DNA of 64,000 nt from positions 66,111,518 to 66,175,517 of the forward strand of contig NC_051063.1 in assembly GCF_004664715.2 (NCBI RefSeq), in the 5' to 3' direction. The DNA comes from Peromyscus leucopus (taxonomy: Eukaryota > Chordata > Mammalia > Rodentia > Cricetidae). Position 1 is the stretch's first letter. Each line of letters starts with the position of its first letter. Of the stretch, positions 1 through 10,420 are shown piece after piece. The position numbers and the translations under genes are program-made. Under the pieces are notes generated by a model. It was not told the origin of the DNA. It made no database searches and saw nothing but the letters and a program-made list of their open reading frames with translations.

Positions 1-659
1 GCTCCCTGTGAGCTATGTAGGATGGGATAGTGTTCAAGGCTCTCTCAGGGGCGGGGGCGATGTCTATACCCTGTCTGTCAAGGTACCCTGGTGCTGGCAT
101 TTGTCAAAACATTTTAAATGGATGCATTTTTTTGCACATAATGGACATTTAAGTAAAGTTTACTTATGAAGCTGATTTTTTTTTAAAAGATGACACTTAC
201 GAAGAGAAAACCAAAACCACGTTCCTTCCAGTAAATTCTCCCTCACAATTTCAGTAGACAAAATGCCAAGCATTTCTTCAAACTGTAGAGTTGACAGTGT
301 GTCGTGGGAACAGTGGGCACACAGTTCCTGTCTCTTCTGTGGTGGTGTCTTATGTGACAGTCTCTGCGAGGCTCCCAGAAGCAAATGCCAATGTGCCCAG
401 AACAGAGGACCCACCCAGCAGAAGGGTCTCTTTCAGATAGGTGCAACTGAGAAGGGGACAGTCTTGAAGTAGCCAACTTCAGCCAGCAAAAGTGCAGGAC
501 AGCGAAGCGCCCAAGGTTTCACTGAAGAACCTGTGAGGAAGTCCGGGGCAGAGTACAAATCTCTATTTCCCAGACCATGTGGATTCTGCACCATGTCCAC
601 GGAGCAGGGGCCAGATCATGTGCTTTCAAAAACAGGGTGCAAAGAATTCTGGGGGGGGG
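1..659. other. Intergenic DNA, nothing recognised
   Basis: I see no exon, SINE or LTR here. Short open frames on both strands lack domain-like composition and look like chance. There is a nine-base G run at 650-658. Confidence 0.5.
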
Positions 660-664
660 TGCTG

Positions 665-1215
665 CTCTGGGCCATCCTGTGTCACTGTGATGGGTGACCT
701 TGGTTGTCAACCTGAGAGCAACTGGAATCACCTAGGAGACAGGTCTGGAGGATGGGAGGTGAGGGCACTTCCAGGAAGGATTAGTTGGGGAGAAGTCCCT
801 CCTGGGGGAACTGTACATTCCTCTGCGGGAGCAGTTGTGCTGTCTGCTTGTCTGCACGTCTTGCTAGTAAGTTCATCTATTCCATGGTGGTGCTGGCCCT
901 GCTATCCTTCACTGATATCCGAGCCCAGAGTCCTGGCCTTCCAGTGCGCCCCAAAGACCAGCAATTCTCCAGGAATAATTTATCCTTCTGAGGCAGTTTC
1001 AGACTACCGAGGCATCTAGTTTTGTGGACTGAAGAACTACTGTCCCCTCAGCCTCTCAGGGCCATTGTTGGACTACCCAAGCCCCATTGTGTAAGCTATT
1101 TTACTAAATCCACTTTTGACATTTGTGTGTGTATGTGTGTGTGTGTGTGTGTACACAATCAGTTCTATTTCACACATATAATCCGTTCTATTCCTTTGGA
1201 GAACTCTAATGTAGT
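665..1215 (+). repeat. Ancient interspersed repeat remnant, class uncertain
   Basis: The stretch around 680-790 (GTTGTCAACCTGAGAG, then ATCACCTAGGAGACAGGTCTGG) and the segment 890-1215 resemble old mammalian repeats that contain a 'tgtcaacttgaca' motif near one end and finish near 'tctggagaaccctaat'. A (GT)n run interrupts it at about 1123-1152. The copy is very diverged and its ends are approximate. This is family-level recognition from memory, not an alignment. Confidence 0.4.
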
Positions 1216-1263
1216 CATCATTAAACACTGCAGACAGTGGTGGGGTATGTAGCTAGAGTTTTC

Positions 1264-1637
1264 CTGCCTTGCACACAGTCAGGACAAATCTCTGTCACCT
1301 GCCAGTCCCATAGTGGCTCTGACCCAATCAAATAAACACAGAGACTTATATTGCTTACAAACTGTATGGCCATGGCAGGCTTCTTGCTAACTGTTCTTAT
1401 AGCTTAAATTAATCCATTTCCATAAATCTATACCTTGCCACGTGGCTTGTGGCTTACCAGCGTCTTCACATGCTGCTTGTCATGGTAGTGGCTGGCAGTG
1501 TCTCCCTTTCACTTTCTTGTTCTTTCTTTTCTCCTCTCTCTTAGTCCCGCCTGTACTTCCTGCCTAGCCATTGGCCAATCAGTGTTTTATTTATTGACCA
1601 ATCAGAGCAACAGATTTGACATACAGACCATCCCACA
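1264..1637 (-). mobile_element. Solo LTR, ERV-type (copy A of a three-copy family)
   Basis: Read on the minus strand this starts TGTGGGATGG at 1637 and shows two inverted CCAAT boxes 23 bases apart (CCAAT at 1575-1579 and 1598-1602 on the + strand). An AATAAATAAA stretch and 'caggcaggaagtacaggcgggac' type sequence follow. The same architecture occurs at 38774-39109 and at the right edge of the window. No internal retroviral coding sequence flanks it, so it is probably a solo LTR. The left end is approximate. An ERVK-like muroid family is my inference. Confidence 0.7.
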
Positions 1638-1740
1638 GCAGGGGTATCCATTCTACTTTTCAGAGGAGAAAGCAGATGAATTAGAATTTTACCTGGAACC
1701 TTGACTTGAAACCACATTGTTCAGAAAGCCTGATGTGTCT

Positions 1741-2122
1741 TGGAGCTTTTGTCAACGTAACTCAAACGTAGACATACCTGAGTGGAAGAAATAACAGTAG
1801 GGGAATTGTCTTAATCAGATAGGCCTGAAGGCATGTCTGTAGGGCATTTTCTTAGTTGTTAATTGATGTGAGAGGGCCCAGGCTGCCGTGGGTGATGCCA
1901 TCCTTGAGCAGGTAGGCCTGGGCAGTGTAAGAACAGTCCCTGAGCAAGCCATGGAAGTGAGTCAATGAGTAGCTTCCTCCATGGTTCTTGTTTGAGTTCC
2001 TGACCCGACTTCCCTCATGGACAGACTATAAAGGGAACATATAAGCCAAATAAACCCTTTCCTCCCCAAGTTGCTTTTGGTCATAGTGCTCATCACAGCT
2101 ACAGAAAGAAAACTAAGATATA
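1741..2122 (+). mobile_element. MaLR-like LTR (TGTCAACTTGACA family), copy 1
   Basis: This matches four other same-strand copies in the window. The order is a 'gtcaac' motif near the start, 'agggcattttctta', 'gatgccatcc', 'gagcaagccatgga', 'ctccatgg', 'ccaaataaaccctttcctcc', 'ttgcttttggtcat' and an end near 'aactaagata'. An AATAAA sits about 60 bases before the end, as in LTR R/U5 regions. The start is degraded. Assignment to the MaLR/ERVL class is inferred from structure; some databases may class it differently. Confidence 0.6.
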
Positions 2123-2414
2123 TCTCCTCTGATTCACTGATGGCCACACTGTAGCACAGAGGTGCAAAGAATGTTCAAAGAGACTGAGGGAGCAGAGCCA
2201 GAAAGCAGAGGCAAACTGGACCACAGCAACAGAAGCCAACTACACCAGAGGAAATGCTCAGAAGAGGAAGCAAGCAAGCCTCTGAGTAGTAGAGCCATCT
2301 CAGACCCCGTGTCTTGTAAGAGGTGAATTTCAGGAGATAAAGAGAATGTCTACCCACCCACCAGTAACTGGACAAACAAGCATGTTTGAAAAGGCAAAAG
2401 GCATTTTCTGAAGA
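2123..2414. other. Unassigned intergenic DNA
   Basis: A-rich single-copy-looking sequence between an LTR and a SINE. No gene or repeat recognised. Confidence 0.5.
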
Positions 2415-2790
<376 letters not shown>

Positions 2791-2839
2791 GCTAGTGACC
2801 AACACATACACAAAAAGGAGGCTTGATGTTACTAATCAT

Positions 2840-3065
2840 AGGAATTGGGATCAAAGCCATAAGAAATGGGTGTCCCCTCACACTCATGAGGATGGCTGCC
2901 ACAAAACTAAACAGAACATGACAAGTAAGTGGGAAAATGTACAGAAATTGGGACTCTGAACTTTTGGTGAAACGTATGACAGTGCAGCTACTGTGGAGAA
3001 CAATGTGGCCATTTCTCAAAAATTAAAAATAGGATGGCCATATGATACAGAAGTCCCACTTCTGA
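2840..3065 (+). mobile_element. L1 ORF2 3'-region fragment, ancient
   Basis: The series 'gtgtcccctcacactcatgaggatggctgc', 'ctactgtggagaacaatgtggcc' and 'agtcccacttctgagtacatac' follows the order of the L1 ORF2 C-terminal region in sense orientation. Stops and indels break the frame, so this is a dead fragment. Confidence 0.75.
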
Positions 3066-4470
3066 GTACATACCTCCAATCTTTTTTCTTGAAATAAAAT
3101 GAATGGAGGTGAAGGAGGTATGGCCTGACATTTTCTCTGTGGAAAGATAGAAGGAGAAAAGAAGGCACTGGGGGAGGGGATTCCCCACTTGCAGTGAGGG
3201 GGCACAGCCCTTGCTCTGCTGAGGTGGAACTGGTCGGTGGCCACACAGAAGCGGCCATAAAATGGTACAGAAAACAGGTACACACAATACTTTTCAGTGC
3301 TACCTCCATCCCACCTCCACCCCCAGACAACATTCTAAATAACTTCTCACGGTCCACGTACCAACTGTCCTTTAATGCAGAGGCTCCTCACAGCAACCCT
3401 TCCCAGCAGCGTGTGGAGTGATGAAGCTGTGTGTGGGCTGATGGTAATTAGTGCTTCAGGAGAAGTCTGTCCTTGGCACGGAGGAGGACTCCCTCCCCAC
3501 TGCAGAGCAAGCACATACTTTGCTTGGATCTGGCTCCGTGGCAGAGTGGGTGGGCCTGGAAGGCTGAGAACCCCCTCTCCTCATACTTAAAGCCCAAGGG
3601 GGCAACTTCTGCTGTTGAAGTTACCCTCATCCAGATACCCCAGGCTATGGTTTCAATGGCACCATCTTGGGTTTGCTAAAGGTTTTTGCAACTAGACTGG
3701 TCTATTGCCAAAACAACAACAACAACAAAAACAAAAACAAAAACAACAAAACAACCAGAGCCATTTTATGCTGTTTGTCTTTTGAAGGGCCATGTGTAAC
3801 CATCCTGAACTTTCCCATTGGCTTCATTTTTAGAGTAATGTTCGAAGTGGTGTCTGTTTACCCGTCTTGCTCATTGCCACTCACAGAGGCCACGCTGATA
3901 ACACTGACTTGCTGTCTTTATTCTCTAGCTCGAGTGGAATTCTAGTACCATGTGGAGTTGGGGAAATAGAGGATCTTCCAGTTTTGATGATGTCATGGTC
4001 ATCAGTGTTCATGCTATGTTGAAGAGAGTGGTCAACATCATGTGAAAAGCCCAGGTGCACAGGGCTTAACTTCTGACCTGTGGAGGAAGTGGAGTGCTGA
4101 TGGTGACAGAGAAAGCATGTGGCACATTGGATGCTTTGCAGGGAAAGAGGAAGCAGCCAAATGTCCTCCTGGTCAGGGAGGACAGGCATGCCAGTGAACT
4201 GGCGGGACCTTACCCTCTGGGGTATCCTGAATGACCCTGGGTTGGGGAGGACCCAGGGGACATCTTGCTCAGCTCTGTCCCCATGCTGCGAAGGCTGTTC
4301 TCATCTCCCTCATCAGACTGTCCGTGAGGCTAGGTCACCTCCTCTGTGGAAGCTTACTCTCTGCTTGCCATTTCTTGGAGTTCCCTGCTTCACTCATGGT
4401 CCAGTATCCCATTCTGTGGAAGCAGGTTGTGTTCCTCAGCACTGGCAATAATAAAATGTCTCACAATACC
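3066..4470. other. Unassigned intergenic DNA with a CAA/CAAAA microsatellite
   Basis: I recognise no gene or dispersed repeat except a (CAA)n/(CAAAA)n microsatellite at about 3709-3753. The open frames here have no family resemblance I can name. Confidence 0.5.
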
Positions 4471-4729
4471 TGTTAGAATTCTGCTCTCATTCCTTGGGGT
4501 CTGACATCATCAGGAGACACTGGCAACTACATACCAGCCACGTGGTCATGCAAAGCCGAATGTGGACCCCCAATCCCCTCTCTCTTTCTGTGTTCTCTCT
4601 CTGCTCCCGCCATCTTCCTTTCTGTCCAGGCCTGGCTCTCCTCCCTCCTATGCCCTCCTTCCTCCTAATAAAGCTCTTTGTAACTCTGGTAGTTATGGCT
4701 GTGGCTCATGACTTTTCTGCCGGTAACCA
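4471..4729 (+). mobile_element. Short ERVK-like solo LTR
   Basis: It starts TGTTAGAATTCTGCT and ends near GCCGGTAACCA. It has a pyrimidine-rich stretch (4570-4670), a polyadenylation-like CCTAATAAAGCTCTTTGTAAC and then 'ggctcatgacttttctgcc'. The start, the CTAATAAAGCTCT block and the end are all shared with the longer LTR at 36477-36983, which supports a common family. No clear target-site duplication is visible, so it is old. Confidence 0.65.
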
Positions 4730-5650
4730 GAGCCACCAACCAGCACTGTTTTACTACCAATATCCCCAGTGATGTATGACTTAAACAGGAGGCACCCATT
4801 TCCCACACTTCTGGTGAGAGCTCCTTTCCTGGCTTGAAGATGGTCACCTACTTCTCTCTCCACCCAAAGCAGAAAAAAAAATTCCTCTCTTCCTACAGGG
4901 AAGAGACTGATCCCACCGCCACAGGTTCCACCCTTATGACTTCCACCCAGAGGGCTCATCTTCAGGCTCCATCACACAGACAATTCCTGTCATGCACTAG
5001 GGACCACTAACAACACCTATATGTAAAGCTGGGTGGAAGGAACAGAGGCAGGAATGTGGCCTCCAGGAATCAAGCAGAGGCCCAGTACTTCCTGCAAACT
5101 CATTCTCTTCTTTGTGACCTGCAGGACGAGTCTGCACTCATGGGGACTGCCCTTTCACTCCACCATTAACCCCCTGGTATTTCATGGTCCTGTTTCCGCA
5201 GCTGAATCCGTTAGTAGAATCTGGGGATGAAGGGCCATCTATATCTAAGTAACTTGTCCTTGCTTTGCCGGGGATGGCTTGGGTCACCTTCACAGCAGCA
5301 GCACATCTCTGAGGTTGGTCCTGTGCTGACCAGGTCATTGCTGGTGTCACGAGGCATGTAGGTAGGCTTCCTGTGTGCCCCTCCACCTTGCTACCCGCCC
5401 CTTGCCAGCATCTGCAGAACTGTGGTGGTGCTGGCATCTTTCACTTAGCTTTTCCGAGCCAGGCCCCTCCCGCTGGACAGCAGCTGCGGCAGCAAAAGCA
5501 GGAGCCATGTGATCTGAGAGCATCTTGCCCTTGATTATAAGAGTGGTATTATTCTTGCAGTGCGGCCCATGGATCCAGAACAAAGGTCACGCTGGAGGGT
5601 AACTACATGCGTGGCTTTGTTGAGAGCTCAATAAAGAATTCTCCATTGAA
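4730..5650. other. Unassigned intergenic DNA
   Basis: No exon, SINE or LTR recognised. Several short antisense open frames look like chance. Confidence 0.5.
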
Positions 5651-5654
5651 CACC

Positions 5655-5752
5655 CTGAAGGGCTGGGCATGGAACTCAGCAGGTGGGAGGTGTTTGGCTA
5701 GCACTCATGATGCCCTGAGTTGGATCTCCAACACTACAAAAAATAAACTTGA
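5655..5752 (+). repeat. ID/RSINE-like SINE fragment
   Basis: 'gggctgggcatggaactcagcaggtggg', 'ttggctagcactcatgatgccctgagttggatctccaacac' and an A-rich end follow the ID/RSINE1 pattern, a tRNA-derived head with A- and B-box-like segments. It is diverged and has an A-rich tail. Confidence 0.6.
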
Positions 5753-5805
5753 AAGTCACAAGAATGCCCCTTAGTATTCCCTGAAATGGAGAACCCCGCC
5801 CCCAC

Positions 5806-5862
5806 GCAAAACAAAACAAAACAAAACAAAACAAAACAAAACAAAACAAAACAAAACAAAAC
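5806..5862 (+). repeat. (CAAAA)n microsatellite
   Basis: About eleven perfect CAAAA pentamers. It is probably an expanded A-rich tail of a retroposon. Confidence 0.95.
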
Positions 5863-6594
5863 ACAGCTGAGTCTGTCAGAGTTTGTGGTTTGTTTGAGGT
5901 AGGAGGTTGTCTTTATCATGTAAAGCTCTCATGGATGAAATGGATAGGAAAGGCAGACAGCCACAGGGATGGGAGAGATCTGTTTCAGTGCAAACACAAA
6001 GTGTCCAGACTGTTAAAACTGGGGACCAGTGAACTTGTCGATCTGTTTGCTAAGCTCCAAGTGATGTGTGGCTGTGTGGATGTTGAGCTGCCGGTGGAGT
6101 GATGGAGGCATGTGGCAGCCTCTGTTCAGAACAAGAACACCAACATGATCCAAGGAGCCTGGTTCCCAAGGTGCTGGCAGGGTCACTGTGGAACCTCTGC
6201 TCTGCTGTGACATGGTTCTCAGTGTGGGGTGGTTCTTTTAGAAGACATCTGGCAACATTTAGATATAGTTATGGAACAATGGGGCCACATCTCCTCAGCT
6301 CCGGTGCCTAAGCCAAAGCCCTTCCAAGTGGGATCTCCGTACCTCTCAACAGTCAGTATCTGGCCAGAACTGTATCCTGGCCTTGGCAGTGCCACAGATT
6401 CTGAGCACACTGGGCCCCATAGCAACCACGCAGGCCCTGGAGTGGACCTACCATGTGGATCTTGCTGCTGTCAGGGGCAACTAAACAAATGCAGAGCTCA
6501 CCAGCACTAGGCTGTCTTGGTGCCTGGGATCAGCAGACAATAGGTTGAACTTGGACTTGGAATGGAGACTCTAGATGGAGTTTCCACAGAGACT
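5863..6594. other. Unassigned intergenic DNA
   Basis: No recognised repeat or exon. Confidence 0.5.
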
Positions 6595-7061
6595 ACAACC
6601 ATCTGTTGATTTATTTTATGAAATGTCATGTCTAGTCTTTTCTTATTGAGCCGTTAGTTGTTTGTTGTTGATGTACAAATATTCTTTATATATTATGGAC
6701 ATTCTGTAGATTGTGGATCTTTGTCTGTTGTGTGCATTATCATTATGAACTTTTTCTTAGGCTGAGAATTTCTCTTTCAAGTTCAGAGTGATGTTTTCTA
6801 AAGAGCAACATTTCAAATACAGTATTGATAGGTACCAAATTCTCATTGTTCTTTTAAAATACTATGCTTTCTATGCCCTATAAAATTTTTATCTGCCCAA
6901 AGGCTTAATAATTTTATCTGTTACTTTTAGTTCTATGATACATATTGAATGAGGGAAGGGTCCAAAATTTGTTCTGTTTTCGTGTTATTTCACACTTTTG
7001 TTCAATACTATTTTAAGATTCCTTTTTATTACTTTTAATTATGTGTACGGATCCATGTGTG

Positions 7062-7064
<3 letters not shown>

Positions 7065-7116
<52 letters not shown>

Positions 7117-7274
7117 ATATGAGTGCAGATGCCCTTGGAAGCCAAAGACATCAGATTTCCTAACTCTTGAGTTACAGGCACTTGTGAGTCTCCTGAACCA
7201 GTCTGGGGACTGAATTCAGATTCTCTGGAGGAGCAGCAAGTGCTTTTAACTGCTGAGGCACCTCTTCAGCCCTG
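7065..7274 (-). repeat. B3/B2-type SINE with GT array at its 3' end
   Basis: On the minus strand it reads 'gggctgaagaggtgcctcagcagttaaaagcacttgctgc', the B2/B3 tRNA-like head. It ends in CA repeats, seen as (GT)n at 7065-7114 on the + strand. Same polarity as the L1 it interrupts. Confidence 0.75.
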
Positions 7275-7304
7275 TCCACCCTTTTTTGTGTGTACTTGTA
7301 TTGT

Positions 7305-7412
7305 TTTGGAGTGATAGCATACGCTTCAGCCCAAGCTGACCTTGAACTTGCAATAGCCTTGCCTCTGCCTCCCAAGGGCTGGAATCACAGGCATGAGCCA
7401 CCATGCCCTGTT
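7305..7412 (-). repeat. B1 SINE fragment
   Basis: On the minus strand it reads 'acagggcatggtggctcatgcctgtgattccagcccttgggaggcagaggcaa', the 7SL-derived B1 left part. The right part is missing or degraded. Confidence 0.8.
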
Positions 7413-7855
7413 ATCCAACAAGGCTTGTTCTGTTTGTTGAAAAATGTTCTCTTTCAGCAGGGCTGTCTTTTCTAGGCTATTCTTGCCCTTTGCCCTTGCA
7501 AAATGTATTTAATAATTAACTTATCATCATCTATTAAAAACAATCTCTTGATTATTTTGATTACATTAAAATTCTGCATACATTTCAGAAGAATTGGTAA
7601 ATTTAATACATTACAATTCTATCCATAAAAGCAGTCCATTTCTCCATTTCTAAGTGCTTTTTAAATGTCTCAATAAAGTTATACAATTTTCTCCATGATG
7701 AAATTGCACATTTTTTTGTTAGTTTACTCTTATGGACCTCATCCTTTTTGTGGCTATTGTAAATACTACATATTTTTAAATTATGTCCTCCATTTATTGC
7801 ATACATTATGGAAATGCAAATAACTTTCATATATTGATTTAAAAAAACTTGCCAA

Positions 7856-8209
7856 ATCCTATTTTTATTCTTTCAGCATCCACTGTAGAAATCCCAACAT
7901 GAATATTTAATTTGGCAAAGTTAAATTTTAATAAGTATCTTTACTTTCCCTCCAAATTTACATGCTATTTTGGTCAAGTACTTTGGTTTTGGCCTAATTT
8001 TTAACCCTATGAAGTGTTTCTTCGTTATTGCTGCTTTACGGGACTGGATGCCTTGATGATCATTCATTCACTGTTTCCTCTTTGTGTCAGTATTTCTGAC
8101 CTTCCTCCTGCTGGGCTGGGAGGCTCTCCTCCTGTGCTCCGAAGCTCACCTTGACTGGATTCTGAGGTCTGTTACTCCCCCTCCCCCATGCCTTTATTTG
8201 TCCCTTACT
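7856..8209. other. AT-rich intergenic DNA
   Basis: Nothing recognised with confidence. The left part may still belong to the antisense L1 upstream. Confidence 0.4.
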
Positions 8210-8570
8210 TCTTTTATTAGTTACTTTCTTGTTGCTTTGACCAAGTACAGGACAAGACGCGACACAAGGAAGGACAGGCTTATTTTGGCTCACAGTTTGA
8301 GGCTGCAATCCCTCCTGGAGGGAAGGTCCAGGAGCAGGCAGCTCCCTGGTGACAGGAGTGTGCAGCTGGGACTCCTCACCTCACACCTTGGTGGAACAGG
8401 AAACAGGAAGAAGACAGTAGACCGGCCAAAAGCCTCTAAGCCCATCCCCTACCCAGTGACTTACTTCTTGCCACAAGACCCCACCTCCTAAAGGTTCTAG
8501 AACCTCCCAAAGAAATAGCACCAGAGCGAGGGACCAAGGGTTCACACACCTGCATCTCACATTCCATCCA
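8210..8570 (-). mobile_element. MaLR-type LTR (MT/ORR1/MTE-like)
   Basis: On the + strand it shows 'ttagttactttcttgttgctttgacc', 'ggcttattttggctcacagtttgaggctgca' and 'cccacctcctaaaggttctagaacctccca', then 'accaagggttcacaca'. This is the reverse complement order of a rodent MaLR LTR. AATAAA is replaced by degraded sequence. The subfamily is not resolved. Confidence 0.7.
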
Positions 8571-8894
8571 CATACTGACCGCTGTCTCCTGGTCTCTCCT
8601 CCGTCATTCATTATTCTGGAGCTCTCCCTAGCTGCATGCTCACGCTACTTGCTTTATCCTCCGAATTTCTCACCCTCACTTCCAAGATCAGAAGAACTCC
8701 ACCGGGAAGGAGGAAATTCTGGGTAGATACTTCCTATCACTCTTCAAGTCCCCCAGCTCTTCAACTTAGTTTGAGCTCTTTATTTACTCATTATTTTATG
8801 AGCATATATTAATTAAATATAATGACAAGCTTCATACATTTTCATACTAATATATCTTATCTGATTTATTGCTATATTTTCTAATTCTGTTTTA
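8571..8894. other. Unassigned intergenic DNA
   Basis: AT-rich on the right side, no recognised element. Confidence 0.45.
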
Positions 8895-8906
8895 TCTTTT
8901 TACTTG

Positions 8907-8937
<31 letters not shown>

Positions 8938-9425
8938 TATGTATGTGTGTGTGTGTGTGTACATGGGTGTACACATAGGCCAGAGTCAACAATGAGTGTC
9001 TCCCTCTATTGCTCTTTACCACATTTTTTTTAAGGTTTATTTATTTATTATGTATGCAGTGTTCTATCTGTATGTATGCTTACAGGCCAGAAGAGGACAC
9101 CAGATCTCATTCTGGATGGTTATGAGCCACCATGTGGTTGCTGGGAATTGAACTCAGGACCTCTGGAAGAGCAGATGGTGCTCTTACCTCTGAGCCATCT
9201 CTCCAGTTCCCATACCACATTTTTTGAGACAGAGTCTCTCACTGAACCTAGAGTTTCAGCGGAATGACTGGCCTGTGAGGCTCCAGGATCTGCCTATCTC
9301 TATCTCCCCAGAACTGGGGTTACATACATGTGCTACCATGCCCAGCTTTAATGTACATCAGGGATCCGAACTAGGGTCTTTGTGCATGCACAACAAGCAC
9401 TTTACCTGCTGAGCGCTCTCCTCAG
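8895..9425 (-). repeat. Older B4-type SINE split by a younger B2
   Basis: The minus-strand head 'ggagagcgctcagcaggtaaagtgcttgttgtgcatgcac' lies at about 9360-9425. B1-like sequence ('gctgggcatggtagcacatg') follows, then an 'agagactctgtctcaaaaaa' part around 9226-9245. A B2 sits at 9031-9212, and the element ends in a GT array (8907-8960). An ID-head plus B1-body fusion is characteristic of B4. Outer ends are approximate. Confidence 0.55.
9031..9212 (-). repeat. B2-type SINE with 13-bp target-site duplication
   Basis: On the minus strand it reads 'ctggagagatggctcagagg', 'aagagcaccatctgctcttccagaggtcctgagttcaattcccagcaaccacatggtgg' and ends in an A/T-rich tail. The 13-mer TACCACATTTTTT occurs immediately before it (9017-9029) and after it (9213-9225). 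This is the target-site duplication expected from L1-mediated retroposition. It is one of the less diverged SINEs in the window. Confidence 0.9.
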
Positions 9426-10346
9426 TTCTCTTATTTATTTTATTAATCCACACACATTGTGTTTAAACCTCACTTCCATTCATGAAAGGTTTATTAAATT
9501 AATTTGCAAATCCACCTAGAAATTTTTCAAATAATTTTTCCTTTTCAGCCTCAAGTTTATGATGCAAGTTTAAAATACTTTAAAACATTCATGGCAGAGC
9601 CCTGTAACACATTTAAATTTTATTTCAATGTATCCTGCACACAGATTTCATATCCAGTGCCCTATAATTCCCATCTTAGCTGTCTTCAGGGGATTTGATC
9701 CCTTGATGTCAATGTTTCCCTCACATCTTGGTCATAAAGCTTCCTCCTGTCAGGTGCCTTGTTTTGAGGTACACCTCTGATCCTTCTGTGTGGCAGCTCT
9801 TTGGAGACTAAATTAAGCTGCATCTTCCAGAGATTTTTCTATCCCATGGTAGGGTTGTGTCCAGGCCTCTGTGGATGGCCTGGGCTGAATTCTTAGCAAG
9901 AAATTCTTTCCTCCTCAACCGAAGGGCTGAGCAGGTGGAGTCTCCACAGCATTTTAGGGGCAAGTAGACGTGTTCCCCAAGGATCCTCAGGGCTGAATGA
10001 ACAGGCTTCTCAGGAAACTTTAGGGCACCATGGGCAGGTTCCCTGAGGGTCCTCTGGGCTGAGTGCCATGCTTCAGGTGGTCCTCTGTGATAGAGCATTA
10101 TCACTTTCTGGGGACCTCAACTCTACCTGGGGTTCTCTTCAGCGTCCATTCAGTCTTGATTCCTACAAGGAAACAACAGCTTTGGTCAGTTCTCCATGAG
10201 CTGATGACAGTTCTCATAAAACAAGGAATTCAACTTAACCCTGTGTTTCTATTTGGGGTTTCTTTGCTACTTTCAAACTCACAGAGTTTTCCCACTTTGG
10301 GGGACAATTCAGCTTTATACCTTTCAAAATTATAGCTATGTCATCA
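9426..10346. other. Unassigned intergenic DNA
   Basis: No recognised gene or repeat. Around 9890-10090 the motif 'agggctgag/agggtcctctgggctgagtgcc' recurs loosely, a weak degenerate internal repetition. Confidence 0.45.
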
Positions 10347-10420
10347 AAACACACAGACACAGACACACAGACACACACACAGAGACACACAGACACACAC
10401 ACAGACACACACACACACAC
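10347..10420 (+). repeat. Imperfect (CA)n/(CAGA)n microsatellite
   Basis: CA repeats interspersed with CAGACA units over about 74 bases. Confidence 0.95.

Larger units (their letters stand above)
6595..7855 (-). mobile_element. Ancient L1 ORF2 fragment, antisense, split by two SINEs
   Basis: Blocks at 6650-7010 ('tgttgatgtacaaatattctttatatat', 'aagggtccaaaatttgttctg') and 7430-7850 ('ttgttgaaaaatgttctcttt', 'ggctattcttgcccttt', 'tctccatttctaagtgctt', 'ggctattgtaaata') follow the antisense order of the mammalian L1 ORF2 region. A minus-strand B3 (7065-7274) and a minus-strand B1 (7305-7412) interrupt it. Open frames are destroyed. An old L1M-type subfamily is my inference. Confidence 0.7.
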
